Source: Kibdelosporangium banguiense (GTDB lineage Bacteria; Actinomycetota; Actinomycetes; Mycobacteriales; Pseudonocardiaceae). Taken from it: a stretch of 64,000 nt of DNA. Position numbers and translations under genes: made by a program. Below, piece by piece: positions 9,058-17,295 of this stretch. The stretch is taken from contig NZ_JAGINW010000001.1 of the NCBI RefSeq assembly GCF_017876405.1, forward strand, positions 9,313,203-9,377,202. Reading direction: 5' to 3'. How positions within the stretch are numbered: the stretch's first letter is position 1; each line of letters opens with the position of its first letter. Below the pieces are notes generated by a model. That model had not been told where the DNA came from, made no database searches, and saw nothing but the letters and a program-made list of their open reading frames with translations.

Positions 9058-9069
9058 CGTTATACAACG
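9058..9069. promoter_or_regulatory. TetR2-type operator, own promoter
   Basis: CGTTATACAACG is a quasi-palindrome with CGTT/AACG arms, 16 bases upstream of the TetR2 GTG. On the minus strand it contains TATAAC, a possible -10. Related copies lie at 2728-2739 and 11896-11907. Confidence 0.5.
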
Positions 9070-9118
9070 ACCCAATCATATAGCCGGGAGACCCGCTCGC
9101 GACAGCACGGGCCGTTGC

Positions 9119-10534
9119 TCAGAGCTCGGGACGGCGGGTGTGCCATTCGTTGATGCGCTCGTAGCGCGCGGCGATGGAGACCACGTCAGCGTCCGCCCAC
9201 AGATGACCGATGATCTGCAGCCCGACCGGCAGCCCCTCGGAGTCGAAACCACAGGGCACGCTCAGCGCCGGCAGGCCCGCGTGGCTCGGCGGCTCGGTCA
9301 TCGAGTGGATCAGCATGCCGAGTGGGGGCACCTCCTGGCCCTCGACCAGACGGGTAGGGCCGCGGTCGCCACCGTGCGGGAACGCCGGTACCGGCGTCGT
9401 CGGAGTGACCAGCACGTCGGCATCGGCCATCGCCGTGGCGAACGCGTTGTAGATGTCGGTCTTGCCCTGCCGGAAGGCCCGGTTGACCTCTCGCCCGGTC
9501 ACGCTCTTCGCACGCTGGGCCAGGTCCACGCACATCGGCCACAACTCGATGCCGGCCGCCGCCATCTGTTCGACGAACTCGAGGTACTCGTATCCGTTGA
9601 TGTGGTCAAAGAACTGCTGCGTGTCCGGCAGCTCCACGCGCACCTCCTCGACCACAGCGCCGGCCGCGCGCATGTCCTCGAGCGCCTGGGTGAACGCCGC
9701 CCGCACATCGGGGTCGAGCACTTTCTGTCCCAGGTCGGGGCACGCTGCCACGCGGACCCCGGTCAGGTCGCCGGGCGCACGCGCCGCCTCGACGTAGCTG
9801 CGCGTGTCGCGGGGCACGGAGAACCGGTCGGCGGGGTGGTGGCCATTGGTCACCTCGAACACCAGCGCGGCGTCGAGCACGGTCCGCGCGATCGGCCCGT
9901 CGGTCGTGTCGCCGTCGGTGTTGCCGGCGGTGGGGATCCGCCCGATCGACGGCTTGATCCCGACGGCACCGCACAGCGACGAGGGCACCCGGATCGATCC
10001 GCCGCCGTCCGACCCCCAAGCCACCGGCCCGACTCCGGAGACGACGGCCGCAGCCGCTCCTCCACTGGACCCGCCCGCGTTGTAACCAGGCCGCCAGGGC
10101 GTGCTCGTCGATCCGGTCAGCTTGCTCTCGGTCACACCGAGCAGCCCGAACTCGGGCGTGGTGGTCTTGCCGAGCAGGATGACGCCCTGCTGTTTGAGCC
10201 GGGCCCAGCCGATCGCGTCCTCGTCCGGGACGTACTCGGCGTACGCCGTACAGCCATAAGTGGTGCGTACACCCGCGGTCTCGGCGAGATCCTTGACGGT
10301 GATGGGGACCCCGAACAGCGGCGGGAGCTGCTCACCGGACCCCAGCCTGCGTTCCGCCTCCTTTGCCTGTGCTCGTGCCTCGTCAGCGGTCCGGGTGACC
10401 ATGATGTTGAGCAGCGGGTCGACGTGGTCCATCCGGTCGAGCGCGGCGTCGACCACCTCGACCGGTGACACCTCGCCGCGCCGGTAGAGCTCCCCCAGCT
10501 CCGCGGCAGTCTTCCAGTACAGCTCGTCCGGCAT
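9119..10534 (-). CDS. Amidase (amidase-signature family)
   Basis: This is a 471-residue amidase-signature hydrolase that cleaves carboxamides to the acid and ammonia or an amine. The Ser-cisSer-Lys catalytic set is visible: Lys81 in TVKDL, the GGSSGG loop at 154-159, and Ser180 in GSDGGGSIR. Length and motif spacing are normal, so it should be active. The ATG at 10534 follows GAGGAGA. The gene is 44 bases downstream of the flavin amine oxidase and probably shares its mRNA. Substrate specificity in this family cannot be read from sequence. An amine oxidase paired with an amidase suggests use of an N-containing compound. Confidence 0.92.
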   Translation of the reverse strand: MPDELYWKTAAELGELYRRGEVSPVEVVDAALDRMDHVDPLLNIMVTRTADEARAQAKEAERRLGSGEQLPPLFGVPITVKDLAETAGVRTTYGCTAYAEYVPDEDAIGWARLKQQGVILLGKTTTPEFGLLGVTESKLTGSTSTPWRPGYNAGGSSGGAAAAVVSGVGPVAWGSDGGGSIRVPSSLCGAVGIKPSIGRIPTAGNTDGDTTDGPIARTVLDAALVFEVTNGHHPADRFSVPRDTRSYVEAARAPGDLTGVRVAACPDLGQKVLDPDVRAAFTQALEDMRAAGAVVEEVRVELPDTQQFFDHINGYEYLEFVEQMAAAGIELWPMCVDLAQRAKSVTGREVNRAFRQGKTDIYNAFATAMADADVLVTPTTPVPAFPHGGDRGPTRLVEGQEVPPLGMLIHSMTEPPSHAGLPALSVPCGFDSEGLPVGLQIIGHLWADADVVSIAARYERINEWHTRRPEL

Positions 10535-10578
10535 GCCGTCTCCTCAGATCGCGGTGACAATATGTACGACAATGGCGG

Positions 10579-11841
10579 TCACCCCCGGACGTCGGGCACA
10601 GGTCGTCCCGCGACGAACGCCCCCGCCCGCTCGGCCACGTCGGCACCCGAGGTGATGGCCCCGTCCATCCAGCCGAACCAGCGGCGGGAGACGTCGGCAC
10701 CGGCGATGAAGAAGGGTCCAGGAGAAGCCGCGAGTTCGTGCCAGCCCGTCGCCTGTCCGGGGGTCGCGGCGACCCATGTGCCACGGGCGTACTCGTCGGC
10801 GATCCAGTCGTGGGAGAAGGCCTCAAGCTCGGCACCGAGCTCCGGGTGCCGACGTCCCACCGCTTCGCGGGCCCGGTCGAGCGCCGCGTCATGGCCGGGC
10901 TCGCCGAGGCCGAACCGGGCGACGGCCGCCCGATACTCCCCGGGCACGGCGTACACCTCGATCGCGTCCGGCCATCCTCCGGAGTGCAAACCCGTAGCGT
11001 CGCCGGAGACCGTGGCCCACCCTTTGGCCACTCTGCCGACGTGGCCCTCGGCGAGCACCCGCGCGGCCTGAGGGCCGAACGGGATCTCCAGATCCAGCTC
11101 GGGCAGGACGTTGACAGGTAGCGCGATGACGGCCGCCCGCGCCTCGACCGAGAAGCCCACCCCAGCCACGACAACACCCTTGTCGTGCGGGGCGATCCGC
11201 TTGACCGAGTGTCCCAGCCGCACGACGTCCCCCAATTCGGCAGCGACTGCCCGCGCGATGGCGTCGGCTCCCCCGTTCACCCGCGACGACTCGCCGGTGA
11301 ACGCGGCCAGGGCACTGCCGAACCCGCAGACCTCGTGCAGCAGGTTGAGCGCGGAGTAGCGGTGCTCATCGGCGCCCATCAACGCGAACGAGCCGGCCAG
11401 TACCTGTTCACGCGCCCGAGCTGGAAGATCCAGTGGCGCCAGGTACTCGACCATGGTCACGTCGAGGTGCTCGAGACCGCGGTACCAGTCGGGACGGTCG
11501 AAATCGATCTCGGCAGCGTCCTTGTCGATCTGGTCGAGCGCGCGTTGGTAGGCCGCGTTTACCTGGGACTCCGGTGCGCCTTCGGCGGTGATGTCCCTGG
11601 CGAAAGCGAGACCATAACGCTCGACTTCCCGCACCACCGCGTCGTGACAGTCCGGGGCGACCCACTCCGCGCCCAGGTCGACATCGGCACCGGCGGCCTC
11701 GAAGCGGGCCGTCCAGGCCCGGCCGCCGACCCGGTCGCGGGCCTCCAACAGCACCACGCCGATCCCGGCCGCGGTCAGGTCCCGGGCAGCGACCAGACCG
11801 GCCAGCCCGCCTCCGACGACGACGACATCCGTTCGGCTCAT
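10579..11841 (-). CDS. Flavin-containing amine oxidase
   Basis: This protein of 420 residues belongs to the monoamine-oxidase fold and should use FAD and O2 to oxidise an amine. The dinucleotide motif VVVGGGLAGLVAARDL opens the protein and is followed by the LLEARDRVGGRAWT signature. The C-terminal FAD contact appears as FFIAGADVSRRWFGWMDGAI. The start is set at ATG 11841, with GGGAGGGG upstream. The longer frame from 12012 would overlap the divergent gene and its regulatory region. It is the first gene of an operon with the amidase and probably also serves the pathway of the divergent DAO-type enzyme. Confidence 0.88.
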   Translation of the reverse strand: MSRTDVVVVGGGLAGLVAARDLTAAGIGVVLLEARDRVGGRAWTARFEAAGADVDLGAEWVAPDCHDAVVREVERYGLAFARDITAEGAPESQVNAAYQRALDQIDKDAAEIDFDRPDWYRGLEHLDVTMVEYLAPLDLPARAREQVLAGSFALMGADEHRYSALNLLHEVCGFGSALAAFTGESSRVNGGADAIARAVAAELGDVVRLGHSVKRIAPHDKGVVVAGVGFSVEARAAVIALPVNVLPELDLEIPFGPQAARVLAEGHVGRVAKGWATVSGDATGLHSGGWPDAIEVYAVPGEYRAAVARFGLGEPGHDAALDRAREAVGRRHPELGAELEAFSHDWIADEYARGTWVAATPGQATGWHELAASPGPFFIAGADVSRRWFGWMDGAITSGADVAERAGAFVAGRPVPDVRG

Positions 11842-11895
11842 CCGACGTACCCCTCCCGAGCCCGTTCCGGCTGCCTGGCGAGTATGTATGAGCTT

Positions 11896-11907
11896 CGTTA
11901 TATAATG
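11896..11907. promoter_or_regulatory. TetR2-type operator between two flavoenzyme genes
   Basis: CGTTATATAATG is the third relative of the element at 2728 and 9058. It contains a consensus TATAAT on the plus strand (11901-11906), which could be the -10 of the leader ORF/DAO transcript, so a bound repressor would cover that promoter. It lies about 55 bases upstream of the divergent amine oxidase. Confidence 0.5.
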
Positions 11908-11964
11908 CAACAAATATTTCCTGCTAGCGTCGGACGTGCCTGATCGGACTGACCGGAGGAACTC

Positions 11965-12015
11965 ATGACCGCCCGTCCCCACGACCGCCGTCGGCCGACC
12001 GGAGAACAGCAATGA
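11965..12015 (+). CDS. Sixteen-residue leader ORF, stop/start coupled to the DAO gene
   Basis: ATG at 11965 is preceded by a strong site (GGAGGA, four bases upstream) and opens a frame of 16 codons, MTARPHDRRRPTGEQQ. Its TGA overlaps the ATG of the following flavoenzyme (ATGA at 12012-12015). The peptide is rich in Arg and Pro and matches no family I know. A coupled leader that sets translation of the next gene is the simplest reading. An alternative is that 11965 is not used and the GGAG near 12001 serves the DAO gene alone. Confidence 0.45.
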   Translation: MTARPHDRRRPTGEQQ

Positions 12016-13430
12016 GCCAAGTGAGCATCAGCCGGCCCGTCACGCTGCCGTCCGGCCGCGCGGGTTCATGGCCCCTCTCCGCTCTCGAGGGATCCAAGCT
12101 CCGGCCCTTATGGCTCGACACCCCTGACCGTCCCGCGCCGCGGTTGCCCCTCATCGACGACATCGAGACCGACCTGCTCGTCGTGGGCGGCGGTTTGACC
12201 GGGCTGTGGACCGCACTGCGCGCCGTCGAACGCAACCCAGGCCGCCAGGTCGTCCTCATCGAGAGCGACCGGATCGCCGAGCACGCCGCCGGCCGCAACG
12301 GCGGGATGTGCGAGGCCAGCATCACCCACGGCGAGCACAACGGACGCACACGGTGGCCCGACGAGTACGACCAGCTGCACCAACTCGGCATGCGCAACCT
12401 CGACGAGATCGAGCAGACCGTCAGCCGCTACGACATCGGCTGCGGCTTCCGGCGCGGCGGCTCGCTGTCCGTGGCCACCCGCTCGCACGAGGTCCTGAAG
12501 TTCCGCCCGGACATTGAAGGATTCCTCGGCGCCACCGCCACCCGGGCGATCGTCGACTCGCCGACCTACCTGGCCGGGCGGCACAGCCCTCGCGACTGCT
12601 CCGTCGTCGACCCGGCACGACTGGCATGGGGACTGGCCAAGGCAGCCGAGTCTCAGGGCGTACGAATCCACGAACACACTCGCCTGGAGTCGCTGACACG
12701 CAAGGGCGGCCGCGTCCTGGCCACGACCGCCGGCGGGACCGTGCGCGCGGCGAATGTCGTGCTCGCGACGAACGTGTTCCCCGGCCCGCTGCGTCGGCCG
12801 CGCTGGTCGGTGGTGCCCGTCTACGACTACGTCCTGGCAACCGAGCCCCTCACCGACGAACAGCTCCGGTCACTGAACTGGGACCCCGCCATCGCCGTCA
12901 CCGACTTCGGCAACCAGTTCCACTACTACCGGATCACGCCCGACAACCGGATCCTGTGGGGCGGCTACGACGCCGTGTACCACTTCGGACGGTCCATTCG
13001 CAACGAACTGCAGGACCGCCGGGTCACCTTCGAGAAGCTCGCCCGGCATTTCGCCGAGACCTTCCCCCAGCTCGAGGGCATCCGCTTCACCCACCGCTGG
13101 GCCGGAGTCATCGACGCCTCCACCCGCTTCGCAGCCTTCTTCGGCCAGGCCCACGGCGGCCGAACCGCCTACGCCACCGGGTTCACCGGCCTGGGCGTGG
13201 GAGCCTCACGCTTCGCCGCCGACGTCATGCTGGACCAGCTGGCCGGTCTCAGCACCGAGCGGACCCGGCTGCGAATGGTTCGGGAGAAGCCGCTGCCCTT
13301 CCCCCCGGAGCCGATCGCCTGGATCGGCATCCAGATCACCCGCTGGTCGATGGACCGCGAGGACCGCACCGGCCGACGCAACCTCTGGCTGCGGTTACTC
13401 GACCGTCTCGGACTGGGATTCGCCTCATGA
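12012..13430 (+). CDS. FAD-dependent oxidoreductase, DAO family
   Basis: This 472-residue flavoprotein belongs to the D-amino-acid-oxidase-like superfamily (glycine oxidase, gamma-glutamylputrescine oxidase and relatives). The FAD motif is TDLLVVGGGLTGLWTALRA near residue 53, followed by the acidic end VVLIESDRIAEHAAGRNGGM. The C-terminal YATGFTGLGVGASRFAADVM completes the FAD site. The AAGRNGGM loop and overall length resemble the putrescine-oxidase branch, so an amine or amino acid is the likely substrate. It diverges from the flavin amine oxidase across a 123-base region with a TetR2-type element. The ATG at 12012 overlaps the stop of a small leader ORF. Confidence 0.88.
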   Translation: MSQVSISRPVTLPSGRAGSWPLSALEGSKLRPLWLDTPDRPAPRLPLIDDIETDLLVVGGGLTGLWTALRAVERNPGRQVVLIESDRIAEHAAGRNGGMCEASITHGEHNGRTRWPDEYDQLHQLGMRNLDEIEQTVSRYDIGCGFRRGGSLSVATRSHEVLKFRPDIEGFLGATATRAIVDSPTYLAGRHSPRDCSVVDPARLAWGLAKAAESQGVRIHEHTRLESLTRKGGRVLATTAGGTVRAANVVLATNVFPGPLRRPRWSVVPVYDYVLATEPLTDEQLRSLNWDPAIAVTDFGNQFHYYRITPDNRILWGGYDAVYHFGRSIRNELQDRRVTFEKLARHFAETFPQLEGIRFTHRWAGVIDASTRFAAFFGQAHGGRTAYATGFTGLGVGASRFAADVMLDQLAGLSTERTRLRMVREKPLPFPPEPIAWIGIQITRWSMDREDRTGRRNLWLRLLDRLGLGFAS

Positions 13431-13452
13431 CCGACACGGCGATCCGCACAAC

Positions 13453-14124
13453 TCAGGCGTGGTGCCGTTCGGGCATGTCGTTCCAGGCGTAGTCCAAGCG
13501 GTTGTGCACCTCGATCACGCCTGGGATCTTGGGAACCAGGCGGCCGGCGATCTCAACCTCGCACTTACGCTCCAGCCGGCCGAGCATAGTCACCACGCCG
13601 CCCTCAACGGTGACACTGACAGCGGCCGGGTCTGCCCACAGTGTCCGGACAAGGATCTCCTGCTGGATCTCGTGCCGAATGTCCTCATCAGACCGCCGGA
13701 ACACCGCCAGCAGGTCACGCCTCGACACAACGCCGACGAGCTTTCCGTTCTCCACAACGAACAACCTACGCACGCCACGCCGGTCAAGCTCACGCGCCGC
13801 AGCAGTCACTGTCGTGTCCGACCCAACCGTGTAGACGGGTACACTCATCAAGTCCTTGGCCTGAACGGCCGCTGCTTTGCGCATCCGCTGTCTCGCTTGC
13901 TTGCCGACAAACAGACTATGCTGCTCGTCTGCCCCATCATTCTCCTGTTTCCGCAACAGATCCGCCTCGGACACAACACCAATAGGGAAGCCATCGCTCG
14001 CAACGACGGCCACTGCGCTGATCTGCTTGACAGCCAACAGGTCGACAATAGTCTTGAACGCCGCCTCAGGCGCGACAGTGTATGGGTTCTTGGTCATCAC
14101 ACTGGCAACAGTAGGGTTGTGCAT
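13453..14124 (-). CDS. CBS-pair and BON domain protein
   Basis: This is a 223-residue cytosolic protein with two CBS domains (about 8-60 and 92-150) and a C-terminal BON domain (about 160-215, VTVEGGVVTMLGRL). CBS pairs bind adenosyl nucleotides as energy sensors, and this domain order is common in actinobacterial dormancy regulons. The ATG at 14124 has AGGAGG six bases upstream. A DosR/DevR-like box sits at 14178-14193, 54 bases upstream of the start. The adjacent IS begins at 14225, so the promoter region is retained but anything beyond it was replaced. Its partner protein is unknown. Confidence 0.9.
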   Translation of the reverse strand: MHNPTVASVMTKNPYTVAPEAAFKTIVDLLAVKQISAVAVVASDGFPIGVVSEADLLRKQENDGADEQHSLFVGKQARQRMRKAAAVQAKDLMSVPVYTVGSDTTVTAAARELDRRGVRRLFVVENGKLVGVVSRRDLLAVFRRSDEDIRHEIQQEILVRTLWADPAAVSVTVEGGVVTMLGRLERKCEVEIAGRLVPKIPGVIEVHNRLDYAWNDMPERHHA

Positions 14125-14177
14125 CAGAAACCTCCTAGGGACTGTGCTTCACTGTCGTGCCAAGGGGTGAACAGCGG

Positions 14178-14193
14178 ATAGGGACCAATGGCC
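14178..14193. promoter_or_regulatory. DosR/DevR-like box upstream of the CBS-BON gene
   Basis: ATAGGGACCAATGGCC resembles the hypoxia box GGGACTWWAGTCCC known for mycobacterial DosR. Fifteen of 16 bases match the minus strand of 19735-19750, in front of a universal-stress-protein remnant. The paired occurrence makes it more credible than either alone. Confidence 0.5.
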
Positions 14194-14224
14194 CGGGCAG
14201 GCAGGGCCGCAGGACAGCGCCTAG

Positions 14225-15714
14225 TACGGCAGCAGCACTTGGGGTGATCTTGGCTGGTCAGGGGTTTAGTTGCCCCGTTGGCCATGAGGGCAGCCGCCTC
14301 AAGATCCTCTTGTTGTGACGCAAGAGATCGGTGAGGCGGCTGCGGCTGCCATCGTAGAGGGTGAGCGGGCGGTGACGAACCTGGGCGTATTGCACGGCCG
14401 GTTGCGGCCGTGCTTCGCGCGGGTGGAGCCGTTCGGGCAGGCCCGCAAGTACCTGACCGGGTTGATGAGTGATCTGCCGCGGAAGAACGGGTGGAGCATC
14501 GCCGAACACGCAGGTGACCGCACACCGGATCGGACACAGCGACTGCTCAATCACGCGGTCTGGGACCACGATCAGGCCCAGGGCGTGGTACGGCGATTCG
14601 TGGTCGAGGCGCTGGGCGACCAGCCGTTGCGGGTGGGGGCGCTGGACGAGTCCGGCCAGGAGAAGCACGGCAACGCGACGGCTGGGGTCAAGCGGCAGTA
14701 CATGGGCTGCGCCGGACGGGTCGCGAACGGCGTGAACACGGTCTACTGCTCGTACGCGACCCCGGGCGGGCACGCGCTGGTCGGTGCCCGCATCTATATA
14801 CCCGAAGAGCAACTCGCCGACCCCGGACGCCGCGCGGCGTTGGGTGTCCCCGCCGGCGTGGAGTTCACGACCAAACCACAGCTGGCGCAGGACATTCTCG
14901 CCGACATGATCGCCGATGCGACAATCCCGCCGTGGATCGCCGGTGACGAGGTCTACGGCCGCTCCGGGAAACTCCGCACCTTCTTGGAGGACAACACGAT
15001 CGGGTACGTGATGCGCGTCGGGTGCGCCTTCACCACCGAGGTCACACCCGGTCGGCGGATGCGCGCCGACGCCACCGTGAGCACGCATCTGACCGGCCGC
15101 AAGCACCGGCGGCGGTGGCAGATCTGCTCGGTGACCGGCTCGAAAGGCGAACGTTCCTATGCTTGGGCTTGGCTGGCCACCACCAGCCCGCAGCTTTTTC
15201 TGTTGATCCGCAAGCACCTGGTCACCGGCGAGCTGGCCTACCACTACTGCCACGTCCCGCCTGGGCGGCCGGTCACGCTGATGGCCCTGGTCCGGGTCGC
15301 GTGCCTGCGCTGGCCGGTCGAGGAGGGTTTCGAGTTCGGCAAGGACCATTTCGGGCTCGACCATTCCCAGGTCCGGCTCTACACCGCGCTGCTGCGGCAC
15401 ATCGTGCTGGCCCTGGCCGCGCTCGCGGTCTGCGCGGTCACCGCCGCCCAAGCCAAAACCCGTGCTCCAGTACCGATCCTGCCCGTCACGTCCGACGACA
15501 CACCGCCCGCCGATCCCGGTCTGATCGCGTTCACCATCGCCGAGGTCAAACGGCTCTTCATCCTGGTCACCCGCCGCCAGCAACCCGAAACCCACCACCT
15601 GCACTGGATCTGGTGGCGACGACGCCACCAAGCCCGCGCCCGCTGGTACCACCACCGCACCCGACTACGCCGTAACCAGCAAACATAACCCAAACAGCGA
15701 GTGCTGCTGCCATA
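14225..15714 (+). mobile_element. IS701-like insertion sequence, intact
   Basis: The element of 1490 bases carries one transposase. Its ends are imperfect inverted repeats, TACGGCAGCAGCACT (14225-14239) and the complement of TATGGCAGCAGCACT (15700-15714), matching at 14 of 15 positions. The left flank is CTAG and the right flank CGAG, so a clean 4-base duplication is not present around this copy alone. CTAG-like targets are known for IS701 relatives. A truncated second copy in the same orientation ends at 19629 and is followed by CTAG. Confidence 0.85.
14315..15688 (+). CDS. IS701-family DDE transposase
   Basis: This 457-residue transposase has the expected acidic triad contexts: VGALDESGQEKHG, then AGDEVYGRSGKLRTFLE, then RWPVEEGFEFGKDHFGLDHS. 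It ends in a very basic tail (WIWWRRRHQARARW). The start is GTG at 14315, close to the left inverted repeat, and length is normal for the family, so the gene appears intact. It acts in trans on its own ends and probably also on the end of the truncated copy at 19330-19629, whose terminal repeat differs by one base in 16. Confidence 0.9.
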   Translation: MTQEIGEAAAAAIVEGERAVTNLGVLHGRLRPCFARVEPFGQARKYLTGLMSDLPRKNGWSIAEHAGDRTPDRTQRLLNHAVWDHDQAQGVVRRFVVEALGDQPLRVGALDESGQEKHGNATAGVKRQYMGCAGRVANGVNTVYCSYATPGGHALVGARIYIPEEQLADPGRRAALGVPAGVEFTTKPQLAQDILADMIADATIPPWIAGDEVYGRSGKLRTFLEDNTIGYVMRVGCAFTTEVTPGRRMRADATVSTHLTGRKHRRRWQICSVTGSKGERSYAWAWLATTSPQLFLLIRKHLVTGELAYHYCHVPPGRPVTLMALVRVACLRWPVEEGFEFGKDHFGLDHSQVRLYTALLRHIVLALAALAVCAVTAAQAKTRAPVPILPVTSDDTPPADPGLIAFTIAEVKRLFILVTRRQQPETHHLHWIWWRRRHQARARWYHHRTRLRRNQQT

Positions 15715-15754
15715 CGAGTTGAGAAACTCTTTTTTGCTCCCGCGTTGTGTTCTT

Positions 15755-17263
15755 TTAACGCATAGTGGGCGCGTTCGAGTGCGTGATATCGGTTGACTCA
15801 CCGGTGGGCCATTCTGCCGGGCAGTGTGTGCCGGGGGCCGGTGTTCGGACGGTGAGCAGGTAGGCATCGATCGCTGCCCGGGCGCAGGTGCTCAACTGGT
15901 AGTTGCCGTGTCCGGTGCCGTCGTAGGTGAGCAGGGTGGCGGTGGGCAGTTGGCTGGCGACGTTCTGCGCCCACTGGTAGGGCGTGGCGACGTCACGCAG
16001 GCTGTTAGTCATCAGGATCGGCGGGGCGTGCGGCACGCGCAGTGGACGTTGCGGATTGTTCACCGCGCCGGACCAGCCGAGGCAGGCGAGGATATCACCG
16101 TAGAACGGGGTCAACCGGGTGTGTGGTGCGACGGCTTCGGCTTGTGTCCGGTAAGTGCTCAGTGCCGCGTAGCTGTTGGCCTCGCGCCATTGCCAGTCAC
16201 TGCACCAGATCGGCTGCGTGGTTTTCGACAGGTCATCGTCCGTATTTGTCGATCGGGCCGATCGGGTCGTCGGGGTGCCCTCCGCAGCCGACTTGAGGAA
16301 CTCTGCCAGGCTGGGCCACCTGACTGGGGTATACATCGCCCATGAGGCCTTCTCGCGGAGGTCGCTGGGCTTTATCCAGCCCAGTTTGCCCGCGGTGGCC
16401 TTGGCGTAGAGGTCGTCCCAGAGGACCAGCACGTCCCGGTCGTGCAAGACGCAGGACGTGGTGCGCTGACACCAGGCCGCGAAATCGGTGAAGGACTGCT
16501 CGAGGGCCAGGTTCTCCGGCACGAGGCTGTCCGCGACTCCCGCGCTGTGGTCCATATTGGAGTCGAGGACCAGGGCACGCAGATGCGGACCGAACAGTTC
16601 GGCGTACTGCTGGCCGACCTGGGTCCCGTAGGACTTGCCGTAGTAACTGATCGTGTTCTCGCCGAGCAACTCGCGCAGCGCATCCATGTCCCGCACCACA
16701 CTGGTGGTGTCGACATGGTTGGCCAGCGCACCGTTGTGCTGTATGCAACTCTGGGCGACCCTGTCATTGTGCGCGAGCACCTCACCGAAGTCCTTTTCGG
16801 ACTTCGGTTGCCATGGCCACGTCTCGTTGAGCACACCGTCGTCGCATTTGAGCTGTGCACTGCGGGAAACGCCGCGCGGGTCGAAACCGATGATGTCGAA
16901 GTTGTCCAACAACGTCTGGGACAGCGCATGATTTTCCGAGATGTCGAAGGCGTAGTCGACCCCGGACCCCCCTGGCCCGCCGGGATTGACCATCAGCACG
17001 CCCTTGCGCTGCTCGGGTTTCGCCGCCTTCGCACGGGCGACCGCGATCGGCACGGTCTGCCCGGCCGGATTCGCCCAGTCGATCGGCATGTGCACGGTCG
17101 CGCAGTCCAGCGCCGGGTGCTCGCCGCAGGGTCGCCAGTCGATTGACGATACCGGGCGGGCCACGCTCGACGACCCCGCGCCGGCGGCGCCCGCACTACT
17201 GGTCTCGGCGAGAACAACCGTCAGCGTGCAGACCAGCGCTGTTGTGCCACGTAACAGCCTCAT
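15755..17263 (-). CDS. Secreted alpha/beta hydrolase, tripeptidyl aminopeptidase type (S33)
   Basis: This is a 502-residue exported hydrolase. Residues 1-27 look like a signal peptide (basic start, hydrophobic core, Ala-rich end). The oxyanion segment VNPGGPGGSG at 92-101 and the nucleophile motif GKSYGT with Ser211 are those of the Streptomyces tripeptidyl aminopeptidases. The C-terminal TAP-like part supplies Asp in NSLRDVATPY and His in GTGHGNYQLSTC. Several Cys pairs suit an extracellular enzyme. The start at 17263 has GGAGA upstream and follows the membrane-protein gene by 32 bases. It is the last gene of the PadR operon and part of the segment flanked by IS copies. Confidence 0.9.
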   Translation of the reverse strand: MRLLRGTTALVCTLTVVLAETSSAGAAGAGSSSVARPVSSIDWRPCGEHPALDCATVHMPIDWANPAGQTVPIAVARAKAAKPEQRKGVLMVNPGGPGGSGVDYAFDISENHALSQTLLDNFDIIGFDPRGVSRSAQLKCDDGVLNETWPWQPKSEKDFGEVLAHNDRVAQSCIQHNGALANHVDTTSVVRDMDALRELLGENTISYYGKSYGTQVGQQYAELFGPHLRALVLDSNMDHSAGVADSLVPENLALEQSFTDFAAWCQRTTSCVLHDRDVLVLWDDLYAKATAGKLGWIKPSDLREKASWAMYTPVRWPSLAEFLKSAAEGTPTTRSARSTNTDDDLSKTTQPIWCSDWQWREANSYAALSTYRTQAEAVAPHTRLTPFYGDILACLGWSGAVNNPQRPLRVPHAPPILMTNSLRDVATPYQWAQNVASQLPTATLLTYDGTGHGNYQLSTCARAAIDAYLLTVRTPAPGTHCPAEWPTGESTDITHSNAPTMR

Positions 17264-17295
17264 TGAATCATCTCCATCTGTCGTGTTGTGCTCGT

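Noticed and set aside
14120..14224. Continuation of the universal stress protein gene left of the IS segment
   Set aside because: Reading on from the CTAG in the expected frame gives no universal-stress-protein pattern, so the rest of that gene seems deleted.
14221..15718. Clean 4-base target duplication around the intact IS copy
   Set aside because: The flanks are CTAG and CGAG, which do not match. CTAG matches only when the outer end of the truncated copy is used.
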